NCBI RefSeq assembly: GCF_002135375.1
Contig: NZ_NEGH01000009.1
Location: 1 to 64,000 of the forward strand
Length of the DNA: 64,000 nt
Direction of reading: 5' to 3'
Source: Acinetobacter sp. ANC 4558
GTDB lineage: Bacteria; Pseudomonadota; Gammaproteobacteria; Pseudomonadales; Moraxellaceae
Shown: positions 19,770 to 28,529 of the stretch, one piece after another
How the letters are laid out: every line of letters starts with the position of its first letter
Numbering within the stretch: position 1 is the first letter of the stretch
The notes under the pieces: generated by a model
What the model was told of the DNA's origin: nothing
The model's input: only the letters and a program-made list of their open reading frames with translations
Database searches by the model: none
Translations under genes and position numbers: made by a program

Positions 19770-20107
19770 AATCGTAGTGTTGTACATGATTTCGAGCGAT
19801 TCAAACGTAATTTGAATCAAATTCCATTCGGGGCCTTTATTCTTGCAGATAAAGCTGATTAGGGTATTTATAAAATGCATCCAAATAGCCTATTACCACT
19901 AAAAGCAAAAAACGATATAAATTGGATCCTGCACTAAAAGTCTATAATCAATAAATTAATAGAAAAAGAATAGGCATTGAGCATGTATTTGGCAGTTTGA
20001 AAATCTTTAAAATCCTTTCGGAGCGTTATCGAAACCGAGGCAAAAGACTTGGTTTGAGATTCAATTTAATTGCTGGAATTTACAACATGGAATTGAAGAA
20101 TAAATGA
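19770..20107 (+). pseudogene. Decayed IS5-type transposase, C-terminal part
   Basis: Translating the plus strand in pieces gives recognisable transposase: first SVVHDFERFKRNL and ILADK, then after an in-frame stop GIYKMHPNSLLPLKAK, a frameshift, DPALKVYN, another stop, and finally RIGIEHVFGSLKIF plus RYRNRGKRLGLRFNLIAGIY, the typical C-terminus of IS5-group transposases with the catalytic Glu in IEHVFG. At least two stop codons and one frameshift make it non-functional. No N-terminal half and no terminal inverted repeats could be identified. Confidence 0.85.
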
Positions 20108-20789
20108 CTTATAAAAGAACTCTTTTATTATCAAACTAGCACGAGCTTCTTTTCAGTGTCTAAACTTAGATAATATTCGTTTGCTCATCGAGCCAATAAC
20201 CTTCTATCGTATACAATATTCTTTATTAAATTATATTGATTAAAATTACTATAAATTTTTCTCAAAGTACGAACCGCAATATGTAAAAGATATATTACTT
20301 TTATATTCATGCAAATCGAGAAAGACATCCATTTTCTTAAAAAAACTTAGCATTAGGGAACATACTTTTTCTCCAGTTCTTTCAAGTGGATTATTTAATT
20401 TTCAACTTTAAAATTAAGTTATATTTCACAATATAAATATTATTTCATGTCTCATTTTCAAATTAAAAGTGTATAATAATTGGCAATTCCATACTTTATC
20501 TAAAAATAAAAAAAAATACTTTTTGTTTTCAATATGTTATTTTTTGTTTATAAATTATTTATTACATATAATTTGACATCTAATTTCAACTTCTATTATT
20601 ATTCGCCCAACATTTCATCAAGGCTATTTTTCAAACAATGTAGTTTTACTACGTATTTCCCTTTAACCCCTTGTCATTTTGAATGACGTCATGAGTGCCC
20701 ACCCCCAATCCAATTTATCAGACTTAAAAAGTTTGAGGTGTATTCCTTTTTGCTTTTTTTGGGCATAAATTACTTGTAGCGGAGACAAC
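20108..20789. other. Gene-poor A+T-rich region, 682 nt
   Basis: Follows the transposase remnant. Only short frames are open on either strand. Near the right end is a perfect palindrome ATGACGTCAT (20683-20692), about 100 nt before the next start codon, possibly an operator for that gene. Nothing else could be supported. Confidence 0.5.
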
Positions 20790-21905
20790 ATGCACAGTAG
20801 TTCAGTTTTTGGGTCAAGGCTTTGCCTTAACTCGATTATATCCTCTCTCCCAGTTAAAACATTTGCACTCTGTACGGCTTTTTTTCCATTTCATAGCCTC
20901 AATGCAAGTAAAGCCGTCTTTCAATTTGATACTGTTATCAATCAAAATAAACTGATTGTCGTATCTGTTGAAAACCCAACGACTGTATTCGATAAAAGTA
21001 CACATCTTCACGGTTTTGGTTATGATCTAGTTCGTAATTATGCCAATAGCTTAAATGTTAAACTTGAGTTCAAAACTGTTCCAGACAATGCAACAGCACT
21101 CAATATGGTCAAATCTGGCAAAGCGAATTTTGCCATGACAACTGCCAATTTTAAGACTGTTGAAAGTAAAGATTTAACCGCATTTTCTGCAACCTGCGGT
21201 GATTTAGATATTTTGAAAAAAAATGGTTTAAATGCTGGCTTAAATTGGGCGTTTAAACATGCAAGTGATCCGCTGAGTCAAAATGCAAGCGCATATATTT
21301 GTCAAACCAAACGCAGTGGTGTAACTTCGCAATTAGCATCGTTCTACAATAGAAACGTTGTTAAAGATGAATCATGGAATGTTATTCAACGTGATTTAAG
21401 CAAACGTATGCCAATCTATAAGGCAAGCTTTAAGTCAACGGCACGTACTTATGATATTGATTGGCACTTATTGGCTGCAATTGGCTACCAAGAATCTTAT
21501 CTAAAGCCGAGCTCTGTATCACCTACAGGGGTTCGTGGTTTAATGATGTTGACATCAAGTACAGCTAAAGCGATGGGAGTTAACGATCGCACGAATCCTT
21601 CTCAAAGTATTGAAGGTGGTGCGAAATACTACGACTTGATGCTAAGTAAGTATTCTAATATTCCCTATCCTGATCGAAATTGGTATGCATTGGTTGCTTA
21701 TAATATGGGGCCAGGTGCGGTTAGCCAAATTCAGAAACGTTTAAAGTCACAAGGAAAAGATCCAAATAGTTGGATTAATCTATATAGTTATTTAGATCGT
21801 AATAAAGCATCTAATAGCCGATACGGGCAAGCAGCGCAATATGTTACACGTATTCGTGCTTATCTTGAACATATTAAATCTACACCGCAGTTGGTTAATC
21901 TCTAG
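20790..21905 (+). CDS. Lytic transglycosylase, MltF-like
   Basis: A 371-residue exported protein. After an N-terminal signal region (to about residue 40), residues 50-200 resemble part of a periplasmic solute-binding domain (FGYDLVRNYANSLNV, then VKSGKANFAMTT). A C-terminal SLT domain follows, with catalytic E235 in GYQESYL and GVRGLMML and AYNMGPG motifs. It cleaves peptidoglycan glycan strands to 1,6-anhydro ends. The order of domains is that of MltF, but E. coli MltF is about 150 residues longer, so the binding domain here is reduced. GGAG precedes the ATG. Confidence 0.85.
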   Translation: MHSSSVFGSRLCLNSIISSLPVKTFALCTAFFPFHSLNASKAVFQFDTVINQNKLIVVSVENPTTVFDKSTHLHGFGYDLVRNYANSLNVKLEFKTVPDNATALNMVKSGKANFAMTTANFKTVESKDLTAFSATCGDLDILKKNGLNAGLNWAFKHASDPLSQNASAYICQTKRSGVTSQLASFYNRNVVKDESWNVIQRDLSKRMPIYKASFKSTARTYDIDWHLLAAIGYQESYLKPSSVSPTGVRGLMMLTSSTAKAMGVNDRTNPSQSIEGGAKYYDLMLSKYSNIPYPDRNWYALVAYNMGPGAVSQIQKRLKSQGKDPNSWINLYSYLDRNKASNSRYGQAAQYVTRIRAYLEHIKSTPQLVNL

Positions 21906-21912
21906 CGTATAA

Positions 21913-21944
21913 AAAAGCTTAGCTGTCTAAAGAGCTAAGCTTTT
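21913..21944. terminator. Bidirectional terminator, transglycosylase / SCP2 gene
   Basis: A 12-bp stem AAAAGCTTAGCT/AGCTAAGCTTTT with an 8-nt loop between convergent genes. A/T flanks allow use in both directions. Confidence 0.85.
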
Positions 21945-21954
21945 AAGGTAAAAT

Positions 21955-22341
21955 TTAAGCCGTATGCTCAAGGATACGTTTAAATAAACTCTTTTGTTCT
22001 TGACTTGGTTTTGCTGTTTGTAAAGCCATAAGCTGTGACATATCCCCTTGTACTTTTATTTTTCCAGTCATAAACGCTTGCATTGCCGCAGCCATATCAA
22101 ACTCTAAAAATACTTTACGTAGAGTTTCTCCATCCATATTTAAAGTTGTTTTTGCTTTCGAAGACAACCCTTTTTTAATTGCACCACCATCAAATGATAA
22201 TTCAGTATTACCAGAATCGTTAGCTACAACTAAATTTATCGCGAGATTTGCCAATGCAGGTGGCAAATTTAAACTACCAGCTTCAGCAGTTAAAGATTCA
22301 ACAGTTGAAAACCAATCTTCAGATAAAAAAGCAGGCATCAT
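21955..22341 (-). CDS. SCP2 sterol-binding-domain protein
   Basis: A 128-residue soluble protein with the SCP2 pattern: a middle beta-rich part, TTLNMDGETLRKVFLEFD, then the hallmark AFMTGKIKVQGDMSQLMAL. SCP2 domains bind lipids or acyl chains in a hydrophobic pocket; in bacteria the ligand is usually unknown. It lies between two peptidoglycan hydrolase and tRNA-modification genes with no operon link evident. Confidence 0.85.
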   Translation of the reverse strand: MMPAFLSEDWFSTVESLTAEAGSLNLPPALANLAINLVVANDSGNTELSFDGGAIKKGLSSKAKTTLNMDGETLRKVFLEFDMAAAMQAFMTGKIKVQGDMSQLMALQTAKPSQEQKSLFKRILEHTA

Positions 22342-22383
22342 CTTTCCTCAATTTATTTGTTCATTGTTATGTCATCTATCCAG

Positions 22384-22459
22384 ATAACATTGCTAGCATT
22401 AAGCTTGCTAGTTGTTATAGCACGTAATTTTTCTTTTGGGCTAATAAATTTTAGCCCAA
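22384..22459. other. Two consecutive hairpins downstream of ttcA
   Basis: First hairpin 22384-22418: ATAACA and CTAGCA pairing with TGCTAG and TGTTAT. Second 22436-22459: TTGGGCTAA/TTAGCCCAA with a 6-nt loop. Neither has a T run. They sit beyond the ttcA terminator in a 200-nt gap and could belong to a small RNA or the SCP2 gene leader. Confidence 0.45.
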
Positions 22460-22481
22460 GCGTTCATTTTTCTATTTTTGA

Positions 22482-22531
22482 TAAAAAAAATACCATTATT
22501 CAAAAAGATATTATCTTTTGCATAATGGTAT
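22482..22531 (-). terminator. Long rho-independent terminator of ttcA
   Basis: On the minus strand a long interrupted stem: outer 10 bp ATACCATTAT/ATAATGGTAT and inner ATCTTTTG/CAAAAAGAT, followed by eight T residues. It begins 13 nt after the ttcA stop codon. Confidence 0.85.
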
Positions 22532-22543
22532 CTAAATATGAAT

Positions 22544-23470
22544 TTAGTCTGCGACAAAACCCAAATTTACCATATTAATACGTTTGCTTTCGCCATCGTC
22601 CGTTTGATCTGTTGAGCATGAATCTTTAAAATCAAACTCTCTTTGGGAATCTAATGCTTCAAAATCAAATAACTCTCGATCAGCCAATTGAGATGGAGAT
22701 ACATTCTGAATTGCGCCAAAGATGCTATGTAATCGCTTAGGATAATCTTTATCCCAACTACGCAGCATGTCATTGAGTATCGCACGTTGTAAATTTTCTT
22801 GCGAACCACATAAGTTACATGGAATGATTGGAAATTTACGCATCTCAGCGTATTTAATAATGTCCTTCTCTTCAACATAAGCCAATGGACGAATCAAGAT
22901 ATTCTTTTTATCCGAAGACAAAAGTTTCGGTGGCATCGCTTTTAAGCTTCCACCATGAAATAGGTTTAAGAAGAATGTGGCTAAAATATCATCTCGATGA
23001 TGACCTAATGCAACTTTAGTGGCCCCAATTTCTTGTGCAAAACCGTAGAGCGAACCACGACGTAAGCGTGAACAAACGGCACAGTACGTTTTACCTTCAG
23101 GGGTCAATCGTTTTGTAATACTGTACGTATCTTTTTCCAAAATATAATAGGGAATATTATTTTCTTCTAAATAACGTGGCAAAACATCTTCGGGAAAACC
23201 AGGTTGTTTCTGATCTAAGTTGACAGCAACAACATCAAAATTAATTGGAGCAATCCGTTTAAACTGAAGCATGATGTCTAATAAGGTATAACTGTCTTTA
23301 CCACCAGAAATACACACCATGACTTTGTCACCTTCTTCGATCATATTAAAATCACGAATCGCATGTCCAACTTGGCGACGAAGCTTTTTCAACAAACGAT
23401 AATACGCAGAGCTTGTTGGAAGTTCTGGTTTGAAATTAAATCCTTGATTGGACTCAACTGGCGAGTACAT
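22544..23470 (-). CDS. ttcA: tRNA 2-thiocytidine(32) synthetase TtcA
   Basis: A 308-residue PP-loop ATPase that thiolates C32 of certain tRNAs in the cytoplasm. The PP-loop SGGKDS is at 55-60. The Fe-S cysteines are present as C130-x2-C133 and C218-x2-C221. Length matches the family. Its transcription starts toward the DnaA-box-rich gap at 23471-23920, and a long terminator follows. Confidence 0.95.
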   Translation of the reverse strand: MYSPVESNQGFNFKPELPTSSAYYRLLKKLRRQVGHAIRDFNMIEEGDKVMVCISGGKDSYTLLDIMLQFKRIAPINFDVVAVNLDQKQPGFPEDVLPRYLEENNIPYYILEKDTYSITKRLTPEGKTYCAVCSRLRRGSLYGFAQEIGATKVALGHHRDDILATFFLNLFHGGSLKAMPPKLLSSDKKNILIRPLAYVEEKDIIKYAEMRKFPIIPCNLCGSQENLQRAILNDMLRSWDKDYPKRLHSIFGAIQNVSPSQLADRELFDFEALDSQREFDFKDSCSTDQTDDGESKRINMVNLGFVAD

Positions 23471-23920
23471 AGACGAGATTTACCCATAAAAAAAATACCG
23501 CACGATTTTATCTGAAATAGTAGTACCACGCATCAAAATAATGTAATTAAAAACAACTTCATTTCTTTGTCATAATTTTGCTGTATTTTTGAACTACATC
23601 GTTCAAAGTTTATGCCCGATGCTTATATTTTGGACTTTTCCACAGTTGTCCACAAAAGTTGTGGATAACTTTGTGGATTTAAAAAGGCTTGACAGCTTTT
23701 TCCGCCCCAATTTAAGGCTTTCATTTAAATTGATCATTATTTGATCAAATTATTTATTTTTATTTTTCAATGTGTTATGTTGTCAATACTTATGCATTGA
23801 AAAAAAAATAAATATTTTTTTTAATTAAGTTATAACCAAACGTGCTTGCATTTTTAAAACTTCTTGTTATTAAAGTTTTACTTGGCAGGATGGTTTTTTT
23901 TGTTAAACTCTTATTGACTT
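23471..23920. other. Intergenic region, 450 nt, with DnaA-box-like cluster
   Basis: Divergent promoter region between ttcA and a transglycosylase gene. It contains the four DnaA-box-like 9-mers at 23636-23680, a TTGACA at 23689-23694 and a very A+T-rich stretch at about 23740-23880. No ORF or RNA gene is seen. Confidence 0.6.
23636..23680. promoter_or_regulatory. Cluster of four DnaA-box-like 9-mers
   Basis: TTTTCCACA (23636-23644) and TTGTCCACA (23646-23654) on the plus strand each differ by one base from the consensus TTATCCACA. TGTGGATAA (23660-23668) is a perfect box on the minus strand. TGTGGATTT (23672-23680) differs by two. The plus-strand pair faces the minus-strand pair. Confidence 0.6.
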
Positions 23921-24799
23921 ATGAATAATACGCTATTGACCAAAATGAAAATAAAGAAACATATCGATTACTTTTTAGGGTTGATCAGTATCCCGCTGAT
24001 GTTTTCGACATCTTTTGCAGGGAAAATTTATGTTTATAAAGACCAAAATAATGGCACGACCCTACTGACCAATAAAAAAAATAATGATCAATCTTTAACA
24101 ACGATTAAAGTCACCTATTATCCAGAAAGTAATATTCATCAATATAAAAATTGGGGTGCATCAGAGGCTGCCGTCTTACCCAGTTATAATAAAAATAAAG
24201 ATGCATTTAATCATATTATCCGTCAAGCGGCTCAAACACATGGCGTTTCTGAGGGTTTAATCAAAGCAGTGATGCACACAGAGTCGGGTTTTAATGTCCA
24301 TGCACGTTCGCCAGTCGGTGCTCAAGGCTTAATGCAACTTATGCCAGCAACTGCAAAACGTTTTAATGTTGATAATGCTTATGATCCGCAGCAAAATATT
24401 ATGGCGGGTGCCAAATATTTGGCATGGTTACTTCGACGTTTCAATGGCAATACTCAACTTGCCTTAGCAGGCTATAATGCTGGTGAAGGTAATGTGACTA
24501 AATATGGTGGGATTCCCCCTTTCAAAGAAACTCAAGATTATGTACACCGTGTGACCAGTCGCTTAAACAATCTATATGCACAAAATACCTCAAATACGAT
24601 TTATGAGGCCCATAATCAATTTACTCAAAATGCGCCAACAGCCGCAACAAGTCATGATATAAATAAAAATACACCTGATCGTTATTCATCTCGACCCATC
24701 ATTATTGCATCCGATGGTACATATACAGATGCACCTTCCCGCAGTTACGTCACACAAAATGCGGTTGCTTCTGCACGTATTACCATTTCAGATAATTAG
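23921..24799 (+). CDS. Lytic transglycosylase, SLT domain
   Basis: A 292-residue exported protein. A signal peptide covers about residues 1-33 (positive start, then a hydrophobic run ending in SFAG). Residues 34-75 form a DUF4124-like segment, and the SLT domain spans about 93-200 with catalytic E121 in HTESGFN, then GAQGLMQLMPATA and GYNAGEGNV. It cleaves peptidoglycan. The C-terminal 90 residues are polar and low in complexity. It stands alone before htpX. Confidence 0.9.
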   Translation: MNNTLLTKMKIKKHIDYFLGLISIPLMFSTSFAGKIYVYKDQNNGTTLLTNKKNNDQSLTTIKVTYYPESNIHQYKNWGASEAAVLPSYNKNKDAFNHIIRQAAQTHGVSEGLIKAVMHTESGFNVHARSPVGAQGLMQLMPATAKRFNVDNAYDPQQNIMAGAKYLAWLLRRFNGNTQLALAGYNAGEGNVTKYGGIPPFKETQDYVHRVTSRLNNLYAQNTSNTIYEAHNQFTQNAPTAATSHDINKNTPDRYSSRPIIIASDGTYTDAPSRSYVTQNAVASARITISDN

Positions 24800-24923
24800 T
24801 GTTGAGTTTTGATAAAGTTTTTGTCATTTTTTCTTGAATTTTTCTTATTTTCACCTCATATTGAACTCAATCATTTATGATTCATAAATTAGTTTAACTT
24901 TTCACATTAAGAGGATTTTATCG

Positions 24924-25829
24924 ATGATGCGGATTGGTTTGTTTTTGCTTACCAACCTCGCGGTACTGGTTGTAGCTGGCATAATTTTGTCACTCTTCGG
25001 TGTCGGTAGTTACCATGGTGCAGGCGGCTTAAATTTAGGCAACCTTTTAGTCATCTGTTTCGTATTTGGTATGGTGGGCTCTCTTATTTCATTATTCATG
25101 TCAAAATGGATGGCGAAAAAAACCACTGGTACTGAAATAATTGACCCTAATGCTCCTCGCAATCAAGCAGAAGTTTGGTTACTGCAAGAAGTAGCTCAAC
25201 TCTCTCAACGTGCTGGTATTCAAATGCCAGAAGTGGGTATCTTTCCATCTTATCAATCAAATGCTTTTGCAACTGGTTGGAATAAAAATGATGCGCTTGT
25301 TTCAGTGTCAACTGGTCTTTTAGAGCGGATGAACAAAGATGAGTTGCGTGCTGTTTTAGCGCATGAAATTGGTCATGTTGCGAATGGTGATATGGTTACC
25401 CTTGCGCTGATTCAAGGGGTAGTCAATGCTTTTGTAATGTTCTTTGCGCGTATCGTCGGTGACTTTATTGACCGTAATGTCTTTGGTCGTGCAGATGGTG
25501 AAGCACCTGGTCTAAGTTATTTTGCAATTACCATTGCACTTGATATTGTGTTTGGAATCTTAGCCTCAGCGATTGTACTTTGGTTTTCTCGTCAACGTGA
25601 ATATCGTGCAGATGAGGCAGGTGCACGTTTAGCAGGAAAGCAAGCCATGATTTCTGCATTACTACGCTTACAAGCAGAATCTGAACTACCCGATGCAATG
25701 CCTAAAGAAATGAAAGCATTTGCAATTGCGGAAGGTAAAGAACAAGGCTTCAGCTTAGCGGCATTATTCCAAACTCACCCAAGTATTGAGCAACGTGTTG
25801 CTGCATTACACCAATTGAATTTACCTTAA
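24924..25829 (+). CDS. htpX: Inner membrane zinc metalloprotease HtpX
   Basis: A 301-residue M48B protease in membrane protein quality control. Two N-terminal transmembrane segments (about 5-27 and 38-60), the zinc site HEIGH at 147-151, two more hydrophobic segments around 160-215, and the third ligand Glu in YRADEAG. GAGG precedes two tandem ATGs, the first giving the conserved MMRIGLF start. Expected to be envelope-stress induced, but no such promoter was identified here. Confidence 0.96.
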   Translation: MMRIGLFLLTNLAVLVVAGIILSLFGVGSYHGAGGLNLGNLLVICFVFGMVGSLISLFMSKWMAKKTTGTEIIDPNAPRNQAEVWLLQEVAQLSQRAGIQMPEVGIFPSYQSNAFATGWNKNDALVSVSTGLLERMNKDELRAVLAHEIGHVANGDMVTLALIQGVVNAFVMFFARIVGDFIDRNVFGRADGEAPGLSYFAITIALDIVFGILASAIVLWFSRQREYRADEAGARLAGKQAMISALLRLQAESELPDAMPKEMKAFAIAEGKEQGFSLAALFQTHPSIEQRVAALHQLNLP

Positions 25830-25855
25830 TTTAAAAGCGTAAATCTTTTGTATTA

Positions 25856-25884
25856 AAAACCTCTACTGTGTAGAGGTTTTTTTT
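25856..25884. terminator. Bidirectional terminator, htpX / VOC gene
   Basis: An 11-bp stem AAAACCTCTAC/GTAGAGGTTTT with loop TGT, followed by a T run on the plus strand. The A run on the left can serve the convergent gene. Confidence 0.9.
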
Positions 25885-25921
25885 ATACTTATTGTTTTGA
25901 ACTTCTCTTAGAGGATATATT

Positions 25922-26278
25922 TTATTCGCTTTGAATACAGCGTAATAAACTGCCATTAATATCAACAATATTAAAAATTTTAATTTCATGGTTTTGCTGT
26001 ATTGCTGTGATTTTTGCTGCTGAAAACTTATTCCAATCTAAAGCAATCCACTGTTGATAATAATTTTGTAAATCCTGTACGCGAATACTGGCACTATGCC
26101 AAGACTGTTGAATATCTAATTGCGGATATAGAAAAAACTCTAAAATTAATTGATCTCTCCTTAAAATCATCCATTCTGAAGATTGATAGGTACACTGAAA
26201 TCCTAAAAATGTATAGAATTTCCGAGTTTCTTCAAAATTAATTGCAGGTAAGTTAGCACTAATAAAATCCTGTTTCAT
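25922..26278 (-). CDS. VOC-superfamily (glyoxalase/bleomycin-resistance-like) protein
   Basis: A 118-residue one-domain VOC protein: N-terminal ANLPAINFEETRKFYTFLGF, a central LILEFF strand and a late VDINGSLLRC. Proteins of this shape bind or detoxify small molecules as dimers; bleomycin-binding-like proteins are the closest type by sequence feel. Metal ligands are not obvious. It lies 20 nt downstream of the DUF4112 gene, so the two are probably co-transcribed. Confidence 0.75.
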   Translation of the reverse strand: MKQDFISANLPAINFEETRKFYTFLGFQCTYQSSEWMILRRDQLILEFFLYPQLDIQQSWHSASIRVQDLQNYYQQWIALDWNKFSAAKITAIQQNHEIKIFNIVDINGSLLRCIQSE

Positions 26279-26298
26279 TACTTTTACCTATTTAACCC

Positions 26299-26862
26299 TT
26301 ACATCCATTGCCACATTAATGTTCCACTGATCCAAATTAAAAAAACAAAAATGGTTATAAATATTAATCCTAAAAGATCAGGAATATGTAGCCATAGCCA
26401 AGATACAATTGGATTTTTCCAAAATCTAGATCGTCTTTGCATATGTTCAAGCTTTTCATGTAAAAATGGATGTACGAGATGGTGATCTGTTTTAATTTCA
26501 TATTCTTCTTGAATATGCGTATGTACAATCTTTAATGCTTTACGACTCGGACGAATAAAAATATCAAATATTGTACCTAAAAATGGCAAACAACCCAGCA
26601 CCGCATCTAGCAGCGCCATCTTCAAAACAATATTGAGTTTAGCTTGAGGTACACCAATCTGCTTGGCTTTATAGATTGCATAGCAGGTCAATACAAAACC
26701 TGCCATGTCACCCGCAATAGGAATTGTACTTAATGCAGCATCTGCACCAATTCCTTGTTTCGTAAATGGAATTCGAATCAGAGAGTCCATCATATTGGCA
26801 TATTTAGTCAGATCACGCTCTAATCGAATCACCTCTTCTTTTGTTAGTTTTTTTGTTGCCAC
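26299..26862 (-). CDS. DUF4112 membrane protein
   Basis: A 187-residue protein with the DUF4112 core: LERDLTKYANMMDSLIRIP, then GADAALSTIPIAGD and later LGTIFDIFIRPSRKAL. Two hydrophobic stretches lie within the core and one at the C-terminus (about 160-185). Function is unknown. It is preceded by mgtE on the same strand at 83 nt and followed closely by the VOC gene. Confidence 0.82.
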   Translation of the reverse strand: MATKKLTKEEVIRLERDLTKYANMMDSLIRIPFTKQGIGADAALSTIPIAGDMAGFVLTCYAIYKAKQIGVPQAKLNIVLKMALLDAVLGCLPFLGTIFDIFIRPSRKALKIVHTHIQEEYEIKTDHHLVHPFLHEKLEHMQRRSRFWKNPIVSWLWLHIPDLLGLIFITIFVFLIWISGTLMWQWM

Positions 26863-26945
26863 ATTTTTCTTAACTCATCGTTTAGATAAACTTTTTATCA
26901 TAAAACGAAGCCCAAGATGATTACTTTTATCTAAATTACAAAGTT

Positions 26946-28283
26946 TTAAAACAAAATAATTGATGCAATAAAGAGATAAACCAAAACACCCATCGCATCA
27001 CAAATAGAAGTTACCAGCGGTGCAGATGCACTTGCAGGATCTAAACCCATTTTATTCAAAATAAACGGTAAACTCATACCAATTAAACAGCCCAATAAAA
27101 CGATACCTGTCATACTCAATGCCAAAACTAAAGCAATATATTCATCACCGCGGTAAAAGCCCAATATCGAGACCGCCGCTGCCATCGTTAAACCTAAACC
27201 TAAAGCAACAAGACTTTCACGGCCTAATAAGTAAAACCAATCTTTAAATTGTACATCTCCTGTTGCCAATGCACGTACCATTAACGTTGAGGATTGTGAA
27301 CCAGCATTCCCACCGCTCCCAACTAATAATGGTAAAAAGAATACCAATACAATATGTTCAGCAATAATATCTTCATAATGCGCAATGCCAATTCCAGACA
27401 ATAAGCTGCCAAAAACTAAAATAACCAACCAATACACACGTTTTTTATAGAGTTGTAATAAAGGTGCAGATTTTAAACTAAACTTTGATGAACCATTTAC
27501 GGCACCAACTTTTAAAAAGTCTTCGGTTGCTTCTTCACTTGCAACATCCATCGCATCATCGTAGGTGACAATTCCGACCATCACCCCATGAATATCTACA
27601 ATTGGAAGTGCAAGCAAATCATAACGTGCAATAATTTTTGCAACTTCATCTTGATCATCATCAACTTTGGCAAAGACAATATTGGTCGTCATTAACTTTC
27701 CAATATTTTCTTCCTCATCTGCTAAAATTAATTCTTTTAAAGAAACCACCCCTAAAAGTTTACGATTTTCATCTAAAACATAAGCAAAATAAATTGTTTC
27801 AGTATCTGGCGCTTCTCTACGTAACATGGTGATTGCATCGGATACTGTCATATTAGACTTTAATGTTGCATATTCCGAGCTCATAATCGCGCCAGCAGTA
27901 CCTTCTGAATAAGAAGCGAGCTGACGAATATCTTCACGTTCTGCTTGAGCCAATGCAGGTAAAAGCGCATTTTGTTGATTTTTATCTAAGCGTTTATAAA
28001 CATCCACTCGCTTATCGGATGACATTTCTCCAATAATTTGAGCCAAGACATTTCGTGGAATAATTTTCGCAAGTTCTGCTTGATATTCGGGTGTGAGAAA
28101 GGAGAAAACCTCTACACGGTCTGGAAGATTGATTAATAACGTTTTGCTATTTTCTAAAGGAAGCTGAACTAAAGCATCAGCAATATCGGCAGCACGAAAA
28201 GTTTTTACAGATGCCAAAGCAAGCTCTAGATGGTTTTTTTCTAAAGCGTCATTTAATAGATATAAAAAGTTATTGTAACCCAT
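26946..28283 (-). CDS. mgtE: Magnesium transporter MgtE
   Basis: A 445-residue Mg2+ channel. The N-terminal superhelical domain (about 1-130) and two CBS domains (about 133-250) form the cytosolic Mg2+ sensor; five transmembrane helices follow from about 280, with the pore-region motif GGNAGSQSS. The C-terminal ASAPLVTSICDAMGV is typical. The 246-nt gap before it contains an inverted repeat that fits an RNA hairpin on this strand (28455-28488). Confidence 0.95.
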   Translation of the reverse strand: MGYNNFLYLLNDALEKNHLELALASVKTFRAADIADALVQLPLENSKTLLINLPDRVEVFSFLTPEYQAELAKIIPRNVLAQIIGEMSSDKRVDVYKRLDKNQQNALLPALAQAEREDIRQLASYSEGTAGAIMSSEYATLKSNMTVSDAITMLRREAPDTETIYFAYVLDENRKLLGVVSLKELILADEEENIGKLMTTNIVFAKVDDDQDEVAKIIARYDLLALPIVDIHGVMVGIVTYDDAMDVASEEATEDFLKVGAVNGSSKFSLKSAPLLQLYKKRVYWLVILVFGSLLSGIGIAHYEDIIAEHIVLVFFLPLLVGSGGNAGSQSSTLMVRALATGDVQFKDWFYLLGRESLVALGLGLTMAAAVSILGFYRGDEYIALVLALSMTGIVLLGCLIGMSLPFILNKMGLDPASASAPLVTSICDAMGVLVYLFIASIILF

Positions 28284-28454
28284 GTGTTAACCCCTTATTG
28301 TCATTTCTGCAACAATAAAGGCAACATGGCAAATTATTTAAGCCAACAACTGACCTTCACAGTGCGTGAAATGAAGATAATATTCTGAAAAATAAAGTAA
28401 ACGACAACTACACCTGTCCATTTAGGGAATTGATCCTCTATATACCGTTTATCC

Positions 28455-28488
28455 GGCGTGCGAATAGTACAGAGAAGATCCGCACACC
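28455..28488 (-). promoter_or_regulatory. Putative RNA hairpin upstream of mgtE
   Basis: Arms CGCACGCC and GGTGTGCG, 8 bp with 18 nt between them. On the minus strand the odd pair is a G-U wobble, whereas on the plus strand it is a mismatch, which favours a minus-strand transcript, that is, the mgtE leader about 170 nt before its ATG. It does not match the M-box as I know it. Confidence 0.4.
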
Positions 28489-28529
28489 TCAAGAGATACA
28501 ACAAAAAATCTACAAATCACGTTACATTT

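Noticed and set aside
20150..20345. Short minus-strand coding remnant after the transposase fragment
   Set aside because: A frame of about 35 codons is open, but the translation matches nothing I recognise and lacks a start and ribosome site.
22357..22578. Plus-strand 73-codon frame between the SCP2 gene and ttcA
   Set aside because: It covers the ttcA terminator and end of ttcA, and its composition is that of A+T-rich non-coding DNA.
23471..23920. Chromosomal origin oriC
   Set aside because: DnaA-box-like sites occur, but dnaA, dnaN and rpmH are not adjacent, so the simple oriC reading is not supported.
28284..28529. M-box (ykoK) Mg2+ riboswitch before mgtE
   Set aside because: The conserved M-box segments as I know them are not present; only an unassigned inverted repeat is.
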